A DNA stretch of 64,000 nt from Aldrovandia affinis. Taxonomy: Eukaryota; Chordata; Actinopteri; Notacanthiformes; Halosauridae. The position numbers and the translations under genes are program-made. Shown piece by piece: positions 46,604 through 58,049 of the stretch (the stretch's first letter is position 1; each line of letters begins with the position of its first letter). A model generated the notes under the pieces. That model was not told the origin of the DNA. It worked only from the letters and a program-made list of their open reading frames with translations, and did no database searches. The stretch is from NCBI GenBank assembly GCA_029706075.1, contig JAINUG010000005.1:3275001-3339000 (forward strand), in the 5' to 3' direction.

Positions 46604-48210
46604 AAACTGGTAGAAACCTATTAAAATAGACGCACAGCTGTATTAAGAATTAAGCCAAGGGGGGTGAATACTTATGTAATCAATTATTGTCTGTTTTTCA
46701 TTTGTAATTATTTAACAAAAAGCTTTAGAGTTTAATTTATTTTTTATACATTATAGAGTATTTTGTGTTGATCAATGGCAAGAAATCCCTATAAAATCTA
46801 TCTCATCAAAGGGGGTGAATACTTATTATACCCACTTTATGTCATGGGAAATGGTAATGTAATCTTGGAACTAGTTTTTTAAACTTTTTTATTTTGTGGA
46901 GTTCGAGAGTTAGAGAGTGGTGGTGTGATCTCTGAGGAAATCTGTCTGAAAGTGTCCCTGAAGGAGGAGATGGAGAGGCGTTGCATCAATCAGGAAAGAG
47001 AGACAAACTCCTAAGGAATCCGAGAGATGCCACTTGGTGATGGTGCTCGAGGGCTCCAAGTATAAGGCTTCCCGCGAGGCCGGGTGGTAGATGGCATGAG
47101 AGACGAACCGGGGGCTCGTCACGTACTGTAATTAGCGGATAATAGCACTTCTCCACAGAGAACACGCGGCATGAGCTAACCAGCTCTTACCCTCTTAACT
47201 CAACATCAGGTTTTTCCCTTTACCTTTAAAACCCTGCTCACAGCAGGGAAAAAATAATTAATGAATAATAAAAAATGAAACACTGAAGAAATCCTTGAGA
47301 TCGATGCGCATGCTCAGTCCACATCTAGTCTGTTAAACTAATACGTCAGTGACATTTACTGAACACTCAAAAAACTTGGTTATTTTGTGTTACCTACAGA
47401 AGTCATACAGTAATTCATTTTTAAATGTTTAGTAAGTTACTTACAACATTCTATAAAACGCATTTAAACACAATGTCTACATATATATTTTAAATCCCAC
47501 AGTTCCAAGTATAAAGTATTCAAAGTGTTCCAAAATAAAATGTAGCACTCATGTAAATTGCCAAATTGATATTGAATCATATGTGCAATACACAAAGGGT
47601 GGAGCATTACCACTAGGGCCATTTATTTACTACATGTATAGTTAAATAAAACTACAGTAACCTAGATGCATCCTGTATTCCCCTATAATGCTGTATGTCG
47701 GGGTAGTCAGCGCAACTGGGAAAGAAAATACAGGGTGACTGTGATATAGGTTTCTAAGCAGGTTAAGGAGCTTTGATACAATTCATCTATGAATCTACAA
47801 TTCATCACAGATTGTATCACACAGAGTAATGTAAACGTAAATGTTAAAACTGGAAAATATAGCACTGAGCTGCTCTACCAAATACTGTAGCATGAGAGAA
47901 GAGAGAATTCTGTTGTGCGGAACACTTAGGGTATACAGGACAACTTGGGGAAAAAAACAATGGGGAGATTAATTTTGTGCAATTGATTATGCATTTCCAT
48001 TCCTTCATTGCCAATAATCAATAATTATATATTTTTCTCTGGATATGTAAGGTAATACCAGAGCTTAACATAAAAGTGCTAGTGTATTTTAAGGAAAACT
48101 GACAACTAAAAAAACACAGCTATAAAATATGTAAAGAAAAGCTGTAAAAAGACTGAAAATATGTTAATGCCTGTGGTAATTGTTCATTATTATTACTATA
48201 TGTTTCAGAT

Positions 48211-48550
48211 TTTTTCCCATTTTTCTTCCAATTTAGTGGCCAGATACCCTCTATTTATTTTCGATTTACCCTCCCCACACAAATTCGCTGCTCCTCTCTA
48301 CGAAGCAAGCTAATTCTCAGAGGGCAGCAAACTCTGCTTCCTTCTAGATGGAATTCGCCCACCCACATTCTGCCACACACACAGCCACACGCCTCACACC
48401 CTTCTCCCCTGGTGGACAGCTCCCCACCAGGGGAGTTCTGGTACAGTCTGGTACAGTCGGGTTTCGAACCGCAACCGTGATAGGCAGCTCACAGTCATAA
48501 AGGACCAGCCAATACGGGTGCACTAGACCTCTACGCTATCGGAGGCCCCT
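48211..48550 (-). repeat. tRNA-derived SINE, family 1
   Basis: On the minus strand: GGGGCCTCCGATAGCGTAGA, B box CGGTTCGAAACC-like, and tail AAATAGAGGG. The centre is shortened. It ends 37 bases from the donor of exon 48588-48837. Confidence 0.85.
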
Positions 48551-48587
48551 CGTAATTATTAACAGGGGAGTTGTTGCGTAACCTCAC

Positions 48588-48837
48588 CTGAGTTCCAGGA
48601 TGCTGATGGTGTAGCCATTCGGGAGGATCCGCCGCACAAAATTGAAGTCTCCGACATAGACACTGCCGTCCGAACCGCACGCTACGGCGACTGGGGCGAA
48701 GAGCTTGCTGTCCAGCGCGGGGCCGTTGCAGCTGGGACAGGGGATGGTGCGGTAGTTGCCATTTCCCATCACCGTGGTGACGACAGGGGGCTGCTGGGAT
48801 ATAAAAACGTTCTCCCCGTTGCCTTTGTGCAGAATCC
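48588..48837 (-). CDS. tenm1: tenm1 internal exon: NHL propeller, first blade
   Basis: An 83-codon exon that opens the NHL beta-propeller, a six-bladed domain used for trans contacts between teneurins. Visible motifs are [40 protein letters not shown] and [16 protein letters not shown], ending SILEL plus two bases of a codon. The acceptor is TGGCAG before GGATTC and the donor is CTCAG/GTGAGG. When joined to the next exon the junction reads [13 protein letters not shown]. Teneurin-2, -3 and -4 often carry a 7-residue alternative insert (NKEFKHS-like) here, while teneurin-1 reads straight through as seen. A SINE ends 37 bases beyond the donor. Confidence 0.93.
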
Positions 48838-49314
48838 CTGCCAGTGCGAGAGTGTCAAAAGAAAGGAAGGCTGTTTAAGACATCGCCTCACTTCAATCAT
48901 GTTTTTGTCCTCAGTCAATGCCCCACTGTTCTATTTTTTCCTTTTTTATTGTGCACAGAAAACCACTGTTCTTCTTCTGTTGTAATTTTAAAAAGCATTA
49001 ATGTACAGTACTCCACCACAACTCACAGGCTAGCTGGTAATAGCACAAAAAGTAATGGAATGACAAAGCAATGGTTCACAAAATGACAATATTTCAGCTG
49101 CTCTTTCACACCCATAGCCATTCCTGACTGTAACGCTACTGTGTAGGTGTTTAGGGATTAGCCAGGTGATTAGCTGATTTCACCAGCAAGATGGTTTGTG
49201 TGACAGATGGGAGACAGGACAGGACAAGCAAGGTAGGGGGAGCGCTCGGAACCTCAGTGGTTGTTCCTCATGCTTGGACATTTTTGGGTCAAAGGGAAGG
49301 ACCCAGTTCCGTAC
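48838..49314. other. tenm1 intron, 477 bp
   Basis: The shortest intron in the window. No repeat or transposon is recognised. Confidence 0.65.
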
Positions 49315-49458
49315 CACTTTGCAGGTTAAGGGTGTGGTGCTTGTCCAGGGACCACCCCCCCAGGTTTGAGCCGGTCATCTCAAACCCCTGGAGCAGCGCT
49401 GTCCTCTTCTCCCACACGATGAATTCAGGGCACGACTCATACTCATACCCCACCGACA
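49315..49458 (-). CDS. tenm1: tenm1 internal exon: FN-plug to propeller link
   Basis: A 48-codon exon reading [20 protein letters not shown], then [16 protein letters not shown] and NLQSG. This tract is near invariant in teneurins and links the FN-plug to the NHL propeller. The acceptor is TTTTTCAG before TGTCGG, completing Val with the G of the previous exon. The donor is AGTG/GTACGG at phase 1, and the open frame stops just inside the intron. The downstream intron is the shortest in the window (477 bp). No broken codon is seen. Confidence 0.93.
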
Positions 49459-49684
49459 CTGAAAAATAAAGATACGAAGGCACACTGTACTAACTGAGGT
49501 TTCTGGAAACGGGCATTCCTGTGTCCTTTTGGCAACCTCGGCCACTCTACCAGTCCAACTCTGCTATGGGGCTTTAAACTGACTATAAACATTAACATAT
49601 TTCTTTTTTTTTTGTCAGACTGCTGATAAAAATTGATGTGAGAAGAAAGGCCATTTCCCATCCAATCACATCCATCCAAATAGG

Positions 49685-49850
49685 CAGCAAATTGGCAGGA
49701 CTAGGAGTCGGGCTTGAAACAGATGGTTCAAATCCCAGGTTGTATCCTTGAGCAAGGTACTTATACTGTATTATTTTAGAAGATATATGTACTTGTGTAA
49801 ACTGCAAACTGACATAAAGGTGCTTGCCAAGATAAAATAAATCTTAATCC
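49685..49850 (+). repeat. tRNA-derived SINE, family 3 remnant
   Basis: GATGGTTCAAATCCCAGGTT (B box) followed by TCCTTGAGCAAGGTACTTAT, the tail wording shared with the copy at 59330-59500. Confidence 0.6.
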
Positions 49851-50214
49851 AGAATTATGAGTTGGCATTGAAAAAATGCATCTTAAAGCTGCAGCACTTG
49901 TGCATAACTGTTTGTAGCACAGCATCCTGAAGCATGGCTCTACTGTCCAAAGTGAGCCTGATGCTCCACTTTCTTGGTTATAATCCTTTCTAAGCTGAGC
50001 ATTTCTATACCCGGAAACCTCCATAATACACAGGTTCCTGCTATAGCACTATGTAGCAGAGCAGGCAGAAGTACTGCAGTGATTCTTGGAAATGTTAGGA
50101 AAATGAAAAATGGTGGGGTCAGCCCTCATATTGGGTGAAATTTAAAACCTGGAGTGTTTTGAGCTGATTTCGATGCACGCGGCGTGGCAGGAATAAGAAG
50201 GAAATGCAGAAGGT

Positions 50215-50380
50215 TTGCGTTTGCGTGTGTGTGCTTGTGTGTTTGTGAATGTGAGAGACAAAAAGGGAAGAGTTCATGTTTGCGTGTTTTGTGTGTGTGT
50301 GTGTGTGTGTGTGTGTATGAGTGAGTGTGTGTGCGTTGTTGTGTGTGTATGTGTGTGTGTGTGTGTTTGTGTGTGTGTTC
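50215..50380. repeat. (TG)n microsatellite, compound
   Basis: Several TG runs separated by short variants such as TGAGTGAGTG and GCGTTG. Confidence 0.93.
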
Positions 50381-53300
50381 AGGCTCTACTACCCAGGAGT
50401 TCTGCCCATGCATCACCGATATCATCATGAGCTGAGATGGAGAAGATCTCCCGTGGTTACGGGATTACTTATGCCATCAGAACATACTGGGCTGGACCGC
50501 AGGCCCCTGCTGCTGTCACCATGATGGATCAGCCTTTTAGTTTTAAATTCAGCCTTCTAAACTGGAGATGGATATCAGGCATCACTATACTGGGAACATA
50601 GTGTTAATTAAAACAGAGCTTTAACTATCATAACTGTTGATACACAAACAGTTGATAAAATATGTTTAAAAAATGTAAAAAAACATTTACATGTAGCATT
50701 CATGTACAGCAATGTCCCATAACTTAACAATGTGCAGTGGGGTTAAGATGTATACCATCAATAACAACTGCAAGACTGCTCCGTTACTGCATATTACTTG
50801 TGATTTAAGGTAGTAGGCCAGTGTTTTTGCTCTAGGGCTCAAGAAACACTAGGATTAAATTATTCACAGTGTGGCGTTGCAGACTGCACACAATCGAAAG
50901 GGAATTTGAACTACTCTCTGCAGTCGTGTGTCAGAAACAAATGATCAGGATCTGGGCTTCATAAAAACGTGAGAGAGAAATGAAATATTGCTCTAGTTTC
51001 CTGTTCACACTGTCTGCACCACGCCAAGGCTTGCAGCAGAACAAACAGCTACAAGGCGTTCCCTTTATGGGCCATTTGGAATTCTGACACCGGTGAAACC
51101 ACATGCATATATCAGGGGTGATTCCTGACTTGAACCAGTGGCGAGGCTGAGCCTTGTGTGTGTGTATGTGTAGGATCTCTGGATCTGGGGTAACTGTCTC
51201 ATGTTTCAGTCTCTGTCTTTGCTGAACTGTGTGCTGTCTTCCTTTTATTAAAAGTGCTGCTGTGGAAGGCCGTCTGTCTTTGCTGAAGTACAGGACTTGG
51301 CATGGCAATGGATGGCAGGGCTCCCCTATTTCTCTACTTCTCCTAAGAAACACTGATACATTTCTGGCCAATACCTCCTGAAATGTTTTAGCTACACAAG
51401 GTCACTTACTTTCAATATCAATTCAGCTGATAGGCTAATGTAAGCATTTTAATCAAAGAAACAACAAAGAAATAGTGCTACTGCACTAGCTTGCTAGTGG
51501 CTACCCCCAACGGCTTGATTATGATTCATATAAGCTAGCCACCTACCTATCTTCAAGCTAGATGATAGCTAGTGAGCTTTCCCCTTGCAAGCCCCATCTA
51601 CCAAAAAGAACCAAGTTAAATGAGAGTAAAATAACCATCAAAAGTCAAAGGCCAAAATTCAATCAAATGAACTCAGACTAATTAAGGAATTCAAACCGAC
51701 AAGATTTAACTTTAATCAAATTCACTTTATCCATAAGGGTCCATCTAATGCTCATAACAACTGAAAATTTAGGAATAGGAAATTTGAGGTGCCTGGGCAG
51801 GAGACGGTCGTTTTTTTAAGGGGAAGAGAGCTTCTGTCCAAAAAAAATGTTGTCTTCAATTTTTGTACTGATTTAAAGAAATTATTGAAAATTATATGAA
51901 ATGTAACATTCTCCCAGAAATAAGTGACATCAAGGAATGTCACTACACTTGATCAATTACATTTTCAAAATGATTTTATAAGAGGATAATAAAACTGGTA
52001 GTTAAGAGAATAAAATCCAAATGCATGTTTTGTTCATTTAAATGTGCTTTCTCTTTCATTCTGAATGCATTAGAAATGCTAGTTCATGAGAACAAACACC
52101 AGGCACTGTGATTTGGAGCTTAGCTTCAGTCCCGGAAGTCTGGGTCTAATGACAGCACTGTTACTGATGTTCTGCATCTCTAAATTAATCAACGGCATGG
52201 ATCCACAAGTCTGTCGTTAGATGGTAGATAACATTACATTTGTAACAAACCCTCATTAATATTTTATACATGCATTTCATTAATTCATTCATTGAAAATC
52301 ATTTTGAAGTAGCAACATCAATTTTCTCACTGTGTAATATCTTCCTAATGCTGTACCGTAAATATTAATCTGGATATTGCATGAACTGCAACCAATAAAA
52401 GTGCAACCCAAACAGACAGATTTAACACAAAAAGGCAGGTATTTTGGGAACTGCTTGACCAATCAGAAGCAACCCATGGTGCCAATCACTCGGTGGTACA
52501 CAATTTAATTGGCTGCAAGAGAGATACAGCGCAAAAATGTTGCTAATTCATGATATAATTCATCAGCTGATGTCGATTCAGGAATAAGTAGAGGATAACA
52601 ACAGGTCCTATGTTATTTTATCGATGTGTCGAAGAGAAACAAGGCGTTAACAAGACATTTATGAAATCAAGAACTACACAGGGTTCTGGGAAAAACTGAA
52701 CAAATGCCTAAATCACAAATCCCGTCCCAGCAGACCCACCAGACAAATGGAAATAGTTAGTCCGAGTTTCAGCAAACTACACTTGTGTTCAAATTAGCAT
52801 AGTGTAGCTACAGTGACAACAAGCGATAGCAGAGCCAGCAAGCTAATTAACAGCCAGAAAGGTCATTTTCTCTCTGAGATCAAAAACTTGTTTTATAAAA
52901 GAAATAATCTTAGCCTTATATGTAACAATGAATTGAACATTGACTGACTAATAAGACATGCTCTCTTCCTGCGTTATGTACTCAGTTGTACATTGAAGCA
53001 AAATTAAAGGACATCACAACTGCAGATAACTAGTGCTATGGAATGAGAAATAACTAGCCATGCCACGGGTTTGAGTGCCATATCGCTTTTATAAAACGGT
53101 CTCTACAAATCTGTTGTACTAATTCATCAAAGAATGACAGTACTGCATTAAAATGAATGTTTTTAATGGATTATGAAATACACCTTCCACTGAATTGATT
53201 TGGTTACTAAGCAACTATATAATTCCTTTGTTTAGACCTAGTTTAACTGGGGCTGGTTTTGAGAAAACGACAAAAACAAAAGTGCATTAGCTAACTAACT

Positions 53301-53734
53301 GCCACTCTCCCTTATTGTGCACATTAATATGGACACTGGTGGTCAAGGTGCAGTTACCGTTAACATTAGCTATCATTGCAAGTGATGCTGGTAAAGATTT
53401 GTGCTGCCCATTTTTTGCCAGAATGACTGTTGGTCCATCATTTCCTGCTCTCCAGCAATGGCGATGATTTTATTATCATTAATACAGCATGGAGAGATAG
53501 ACATTCAATGATTAAAAGCTTACTATTTACTTACTATTGGACAGGGAGCCAAAAGGATGTCTCAAAACCTGCATCAGAAGTGCATATAGATACGGGTGTC
53601 AGGTACCAAATAATTTTCAGTCTGAAGCCAATTCACAGATATGAAAATAATCCCATCCTCAGCCAAACTCACACTCTCTAGTTAGAAAAGCTTTGAATTC
53701 CCTCTGAAGAGACATGTTAGAGGAAATCTGACAC

Positions 53735-54780
53735 CTTCTGCTAGGTGATTGTGGAAGGCGTCGGTCTCGGCAACGGTGGGGGAGCAAAGTTGCCTGTTTA
53801 CCACAGGACTCCTGTGGATGAGTCTGGGACAGTTGGTCTTTCCGTGGCCAGATTTGGCAATCTCACAGTTTGTGAGATTGCGAGAGGCTGTGCATTGTTG
53901 GCCAGGAAAGCTAGTCCCAGGTGTTTTGATTAATCAATGAGTGTTGATTGGTGTGGATGTCAAGTGAACAATTCACTTGACGGTTTGTGTTTGTGAGTTC
54001 GTGTGATTAGGTGTGTGAACGGCAGAGCGACTGATTGCCTGACGAGTTCCAACTAACCCAATTTAGGGTATTTAAGTGCAGGTGTGTGGCTGCTGTCGTT
54101 GGTAGGTGTCTTTTCATTGTTTGTGGAATCAAGGTGAGTCTTGTCGTGGTATGTGTGGAGTGACCATGTAGAATGCTTCTTGTGTGCGTGTGTAGAGAGA
54201 GAACCTGCACGGAAAAGTGGCTGGTGTCTTGGGCTGTGTGTGTGTTTAGAGAGAGAGAACCCACACGTTAAAGTTACAAGTATCTCTGTGTCTGGGCAAG
54301 CAACTTAAAATGTGCGGAACATTTGTGAGGTGGAAGCGCTTGAGAAGTTGTGAATTGTCTGTGTGCCTGTTGAGGTTAAAGAAGAACTCAGACTAAAAAG
54401 GTCTGGTAGTCACAATATGTGTGTGTGTGTCGATGTATGTGTGATGAGTGTGCGTAGGGGCAATGTGCGTGTTCATGTGCATGTGCGTGTGGAAAGCTGC
54501 TGTCTGTGTTCTGTGTGTGAGCGTCGGTCTGTGTTTGTTCGTGGAGTTTCCCGAAAGGGGTTTCCATTTCGGAGGAGGCAGAATTTTATTTAGTTTGTTA
54601 TTTTCAATTATTGTTTTTGCCAGAAAGCTTTGTGGCAAGTATGCCAATGATTTTTCTTTTTGTTTATTTTATTTATCCTGCTCTCCTGCTCTGATTCTCT
54701 CTCCCGTGTCTGGGAGAGAGAATGACCGAAGAGCCGGTCCGTAGACCGCAAACTCCACTCCCTGTCTCAATCTGCTCTAT
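53735..54780. other. unassigned G/T-rich segment
   Basis: A compositional island within AT-rich intron. It contains a short hairpin (CACAGTTTGTG near 53867), a TATTTAA box at 54069, and repeated AGAGAGAGAAC(C) blocks (54194 and 54249) within TG-rich sequence, with an AGAGAGAATGACC near 54714. It could be a decayed retroelement LTR or leader, but I find no terminal repeats or coding. Confidence 0.35.
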
Positions 54781-54857
54781 TCACAGCCGGGGATTGCACG
54801 TGGTGTGTGACAGTGATATTCCAGTGTGAGGAGGCAACGGGGGCATGGATGACATAC

Positions 54858-55125
54858 CAATGACTTCTGTGAGCCCTGTGACCTTTTGGCCATAGATGTC
54901 AGTCTTGTTCCAGGCCAGGACATAGACCAGCCCGGGGGCAGCGGGGAACCACTTCTGGAAGAGCCGCCCCTCAACGGTGGCCCCCACGTGCACCTTGGCT
55001 AAGCCGGCGGGGATGGCGGAGGGAGTCAGGATGACCCTCAGGAGGGACTTGTAGCCTGGCGTTCGGGTGCTGAGGTAGCTGAGCTTCACAAAGCTGCCCG
55101 GGATTGCAATCTCTTCCTGGATGGC
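54858..55125 (-). CDS. tenm1: tenm1 internal exon: FN-plug
   Basis: An 89-codon exon with the well-conserved [15 protein letters not shown] motif, [14 protein letters not shown] and [14 protein letters not shown]. The NKT sequon is a likely N-glycan site. This is the FN-plug part of the extracellular superfold. It begins at phase 0 after CCCACAG (reading AIQEEI) and ends ATTG/GTATGT at phase 1; the single G joins TG of the next exon to make Val. The open frame runs upstream past the acceptor (a Met lies in intron), so the exon start is set by family alignment and the AG, not by the open frame. Confidence 0.93.
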
Positions 55126-56750
55126 CTGTGGGCGACAGAGCCAGTGGTCAACTTTTGCCACCCGCCGTGGCTAAAGCCACCAATCGTACCGCTGGCCGCT
55201 CGCCTGCCGTGGGCTCGGCAGAATCTCAGAGGAGACTTCCAACAGCTGCAGCCAAGTCTTAATTAGAGCGGGGCCTTAGATAATTCACACACAGCCCCTA
55301 TGACTTTGCAGGATACCGTAATAATATTATTTATTTATCTGGCAGACACTTAGGAACCCATTGAGGTACATTACATTAAATTCTAATTGCAGGAGCTGTA
55401 CGAAGTACGAAGGAACAGAATGGGCAGCAGCACAGTGATTGAGAACCAAACCGAAAAACGGAAAATATATAAGCATGCAGCAGTTATACACAATTATAAT
55501 TCTGTACAAAGGTCACATAATTATCACAGTTACCATTAAGCGTAACTGTCTTACACCATATTAATATGCACAAGAAGCCTAATAACAATGAGCAAAAGTA
55601 CCTTCTATCACATGTTGTCAAGCAATGATACATAAAAGCAACATTTTCTTCCACGATGCTAGTGTACTCATCCCACCTATCAATAATACTGATGGTATAC
55701 ATGACTCTATATCAGAGTTCATAACACTGTTTTAACACTGTTTTAATGGTGCACCATAATAGCAGACAAATGTCTGCTGTGCTTTTGCTTCGTTGTCTGG
55801 AGGAAAACAGAAAAACAAATATGAATCTGGACAGAGCTCTGACTAATGGAATGCAACGTACGATTCACAGTTTACTGGTCTCCATGACCTATTTCTTATC
55901 TATCTTAGAGATTGTGAAATCATTTATCCTTTAATATTATGTTCCAAATCCTGTAATGTGCGTGTGTGTGTATATATATATATATAGTGTGTGTGTTCAA
56001 GAATATGATAGAGCTTTTATACATAGGGAATATACTATGGTTTACGGTGTCTGTGTGTGGTTTTTATCTATTTTGAATATGAATAATGATTGTGAAACTG
56101 TTTGTTGTTGCAGGTGCTTGGAGAGAATCCATAAATATTTCAGAAAAAAGCTCAGGGCATAATTAATAGCTGGTTTCTTCTCAGCATTCTCTTTGGGAAA
56201 GAAAACACCATTCTTATAACTGATACAACCAGGTAGTGAAAAAAAAGAAATTCATCAATTATCATGTTGTTCACAAAGACTTCCAAATAAGATGGACTGC
56301 AGTGGTATATAATTAGTATTAGTGGCTAAGTGGAGTTGACACCAGGCATACCAGAGAACCTTAAACCTATATCCACATTTCACAGCCAGCAGATGGCACT
56401 TTTATGAGGGGAAAAAAATGCACACGGGCAGCTAATTAGTGTGAAACTGACAGAGGAGTTCACAGGTACAGCCTTAACCAATGGGGAAAGGACTCTACAT
56501 GAAAAGACATCTCCAGGCCTCATTAATGTAAATGCAGAGTATTTTATTCTGAGACGGAGAAAAAGTAAATTAAAAAATGGGCCTTTTAAAATGCAATATA
56601 TGTTGGACCCCTACCATAAAGGTATTTCAGAATTTCACATTTACATGTTCAATACACATCCTCCCTCTTTTTATGTATTTGTATATTTGTTTATTTTTCC
56701 CCATCCTGTATGAGGTCAGGGTGGACATGGCGTTTAGGATGGCTCCATAC
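55126..56750. other. tenm1 intron, 1.6 kb
   Basis: AT-rich intron with a small TG/TA repeat at about 55961-55997. A fragment TTATTTATCTGGCAGACACT near 55330 resembles the tail of family 2 SINEs. Nothing else recognised. Confidence 0.6.
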
Positions 56751-57012
56751 CTGCAGCTCAGGAATAGCAGGCCCCCGCTCCAAGCAGGCACCTGCAAACC
56801 GGGTGAGGGGGGCGGGCAGGACAACTGGGTATGGGCTGATGAAGTTCTTGATGTCACAGACAGGGGGTGTGACCTCCACTCTGTCCATGGTGACCTTGTC
56901 CAGCACCACAAACTGGTTCCACGGCAACCAGACGGTGCGTCTCTCAGAATTGAAGGGGGCCCGCTGGAAAACCAGTGTCACCGAGATCCCCCCGGCAGCG
57001 ACGAGGTCAAAA
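56751..57012 (-). CDS. tenm1: tenm1 internal exon: TTR end and FN-plug start
   Basis: An 87-codon exon in the minus strand. It reads FDLVAAGGISVTLVFQRAPF, then RRTVWLPWNQF, then PPVCDIKNFISPYPV, and ends AIPELQ. In teneurin structures this stretch finishes the TTR-like domain and begins the fibronectin-plug, which closes the bottom of the YD barrel. The acceptor is CTTGCCAG before TTTTGACC; its first T completes a Ser codon begun in the previous exon. The donor is CTGCAG/GTATGG at phase 0. WLPWNQF, VTM and PELQ agree best with teneurin-1. A large SINE cluster fills the upstream intron. Confidence 0.93.
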
Positions 57013-57080
57013 CTGGCAAGAAATAAAATAAGAAATCCTTAATTAAATAGAGTGAATATTTACAAAAAACAGAAATATAA

Positions 57081-57451
57081 TTTTTTTCCTTTTTATTCCC
57101 CATTTTTTCTCTCAATTTTTGGTAGCCAATTATACCCTCTTTTTCATGTCAATTATCCCCCCCTCATATGAGAGCTCACTGCCGTAGTCCCGAGACCGGT
57201 AGTGGGCGCTGCACCGCCTCCTCCGAACCGGCACCCGCCAAGCCGAAGCCGTCACCATAACACACAAGACCACTCATATATGCAGCGAGCACATATCGGC
57301 TTCCCTCCCTCCTCCCTGGGGCGGACAGCCAATTGCCGCCCTCTAGTGGCACTCCTGGCCAGAGTCGAGCTGGCGTGACCTGGTGGAATCAAACCCCGGT
57401 CGCAGTAGGCAACGTCAGACGTTCTTACCGCTACACCACCCGGGAGGCCCC
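57081..57451 (-). repeat. tRNA-derived SINE, family 1 body with alternative head
   Basis: Minus-strand head GGCCTCCCGGGTGGTGTAGC, B box GGGGTTTGATTCCACC, centre GGCTGTCCGCCCCAGGGAGG, and tail AGAGGGTATAATTGGCTACC. The same head type is at 28391 and in the partial copy at 57945. Confidence 0.83.
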
Positions 57452-57490
57452 ATTTTTATTTTATTTTATTTTTTTACATTTATTTCTGAT

Positions 57491-57849
57491 TTTTCCCCTG
57501 TTTTTCTCCCAATTTAGTAGCCAATTATACCCTCTATTTTATTTTCAATTCCCCACCCTCACGAGTCCGCCGCCCGTCCTCCGGGAACGAGATTCGTATT
57601 CCTGGACCTATTTCCCCGCCTTCTTTCGAGACGGAGATCTTCCACGGACTCCATTAACCTTCTCCTCGGCGGACTCGTGCCGGCTCTCCTCCCCCTCCCC
57701 GGAGGCGGACAGCCAAATGCCGCCTCCGATCGGGCTGACGACCAGGGCCGGTCTGGTAGAAACGCGGGTTTCGATCCGCGTCTCTGACGGGCAGCGCACA
57801 CCGCTCCAAAGCGCGGTGCACTAGACCGCTGGGCCATCCGCCAGCCCCC
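57491..57849 (-). repeat. tRNA-derived SINE, family 1 body with a third head variant
   Basis: Minus-strand head GGCGGATGGCCCAGCGGTCT and GCGGATCGAAACCCGC (B box), centre GGCTGTCCGCCTCCGGGGAG, and tail AGAGGGTATAATTGGCTACT. Head and stem regions are well preserved, so this copy is fairly young. Confidence 0.83.
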
Positions 57850-57944
57850 ATTTTATTTATTTTAAACAGAAACAATGATCCCCTGTCTGTGCATTAAATA
57901 TTTCATAATGAACGCATTGGGTAGCAGTAGAGTTACTGTTCAAT
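57846..57944. repeat. local duplicate, copy 1
   Basis: CCCCATTTTATTTATTTTAA through GTTACTGTTCAAT. Matches 58050-58150 with only a few differences (near TCTGTGCATTAAATATT). Confidence 0.9.
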
Positions 57945-58049
57945 TGCCGCCCTCTAGTGGCACTCCCCCTGGTGGAATGACCTGGTGGAATCAAACCCCG
58001 GTCGCAGTAGGCAACGTCAGATGTTCTTACCGCTACAGCACCCGGGAGG
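57945..58049 (-). repeat. partial SINE head between the duplicates
   Basis: Contains the minus-strand head and B box of the 57081-57451 type (GGCCTCCCGGGTGCTGTAGC and GGGGTTTGATTCCACC), stops at TGCCACTAGAGGGCGGCA and lacks body and tail. Confidence 0.8.

Larger units (their letters stand above)
39155..46832 (+). mobile_element. Tc1/mariner element, host of the nested insertions
   Basis: The left part (CAATATTCAC ... TACTTCATGAAATCAAAATG up to 39204) and the right part (from 45599, TTGGGATTTATTGCCAATGA) are contiguous in the related copy at 31548, so the element is split by an insertion. The right end reads AAAGGGGGTGAATACTTATT, the inverse of GTATTCACCCCCTTT. It carries a broken transposase at 45828-46603. 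The outer ends are approximate. Confidence 0.7.
36329..48587. other. tenm1 intron with nested transposons
   Basis: A 12.3-kb intron. The dominant content is the transposon nest at about 39155-46832. It also holds a SINE-like piece (38247-38460), a CA microsatellite (38462-38560) and a family 1 SINE (48211-48550). A tRNA-like fragment (GGTTGAATCCTGGTTGTAG, 36490) hints at another decayed SINE near 36395-36545. I see no element in 36560-38240, 38561-39150 or 46840-48210. Confidence 0.65.
49459..54857. other. tenm1 intron, 5.4 kb
   Basis: Contains a SINE-like remnant (49685-49850) and a TG microsatellite (50215-50380). The stretch 50430-53730 is AT-rich, with nothing recognised. The stretch 53740-54780 is unusually G/T-rich, with GTGTGT runs, and is unassigned. 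Confidence 0.6.

Noticed and set aside
36329..48587. A teneurin mini-exon coding a seven-residue propeller insert
   Set aside because: I scanned by eye for a 21-base NKEFKHS-like exon with splice borders and found none; a short exon can be missed.
57725..57849. A possible tRNA gene in the SINE at 57491-57849
   Set aside because: A well-preserved head but no proper cloverleaf ends, and the SINE body follows.
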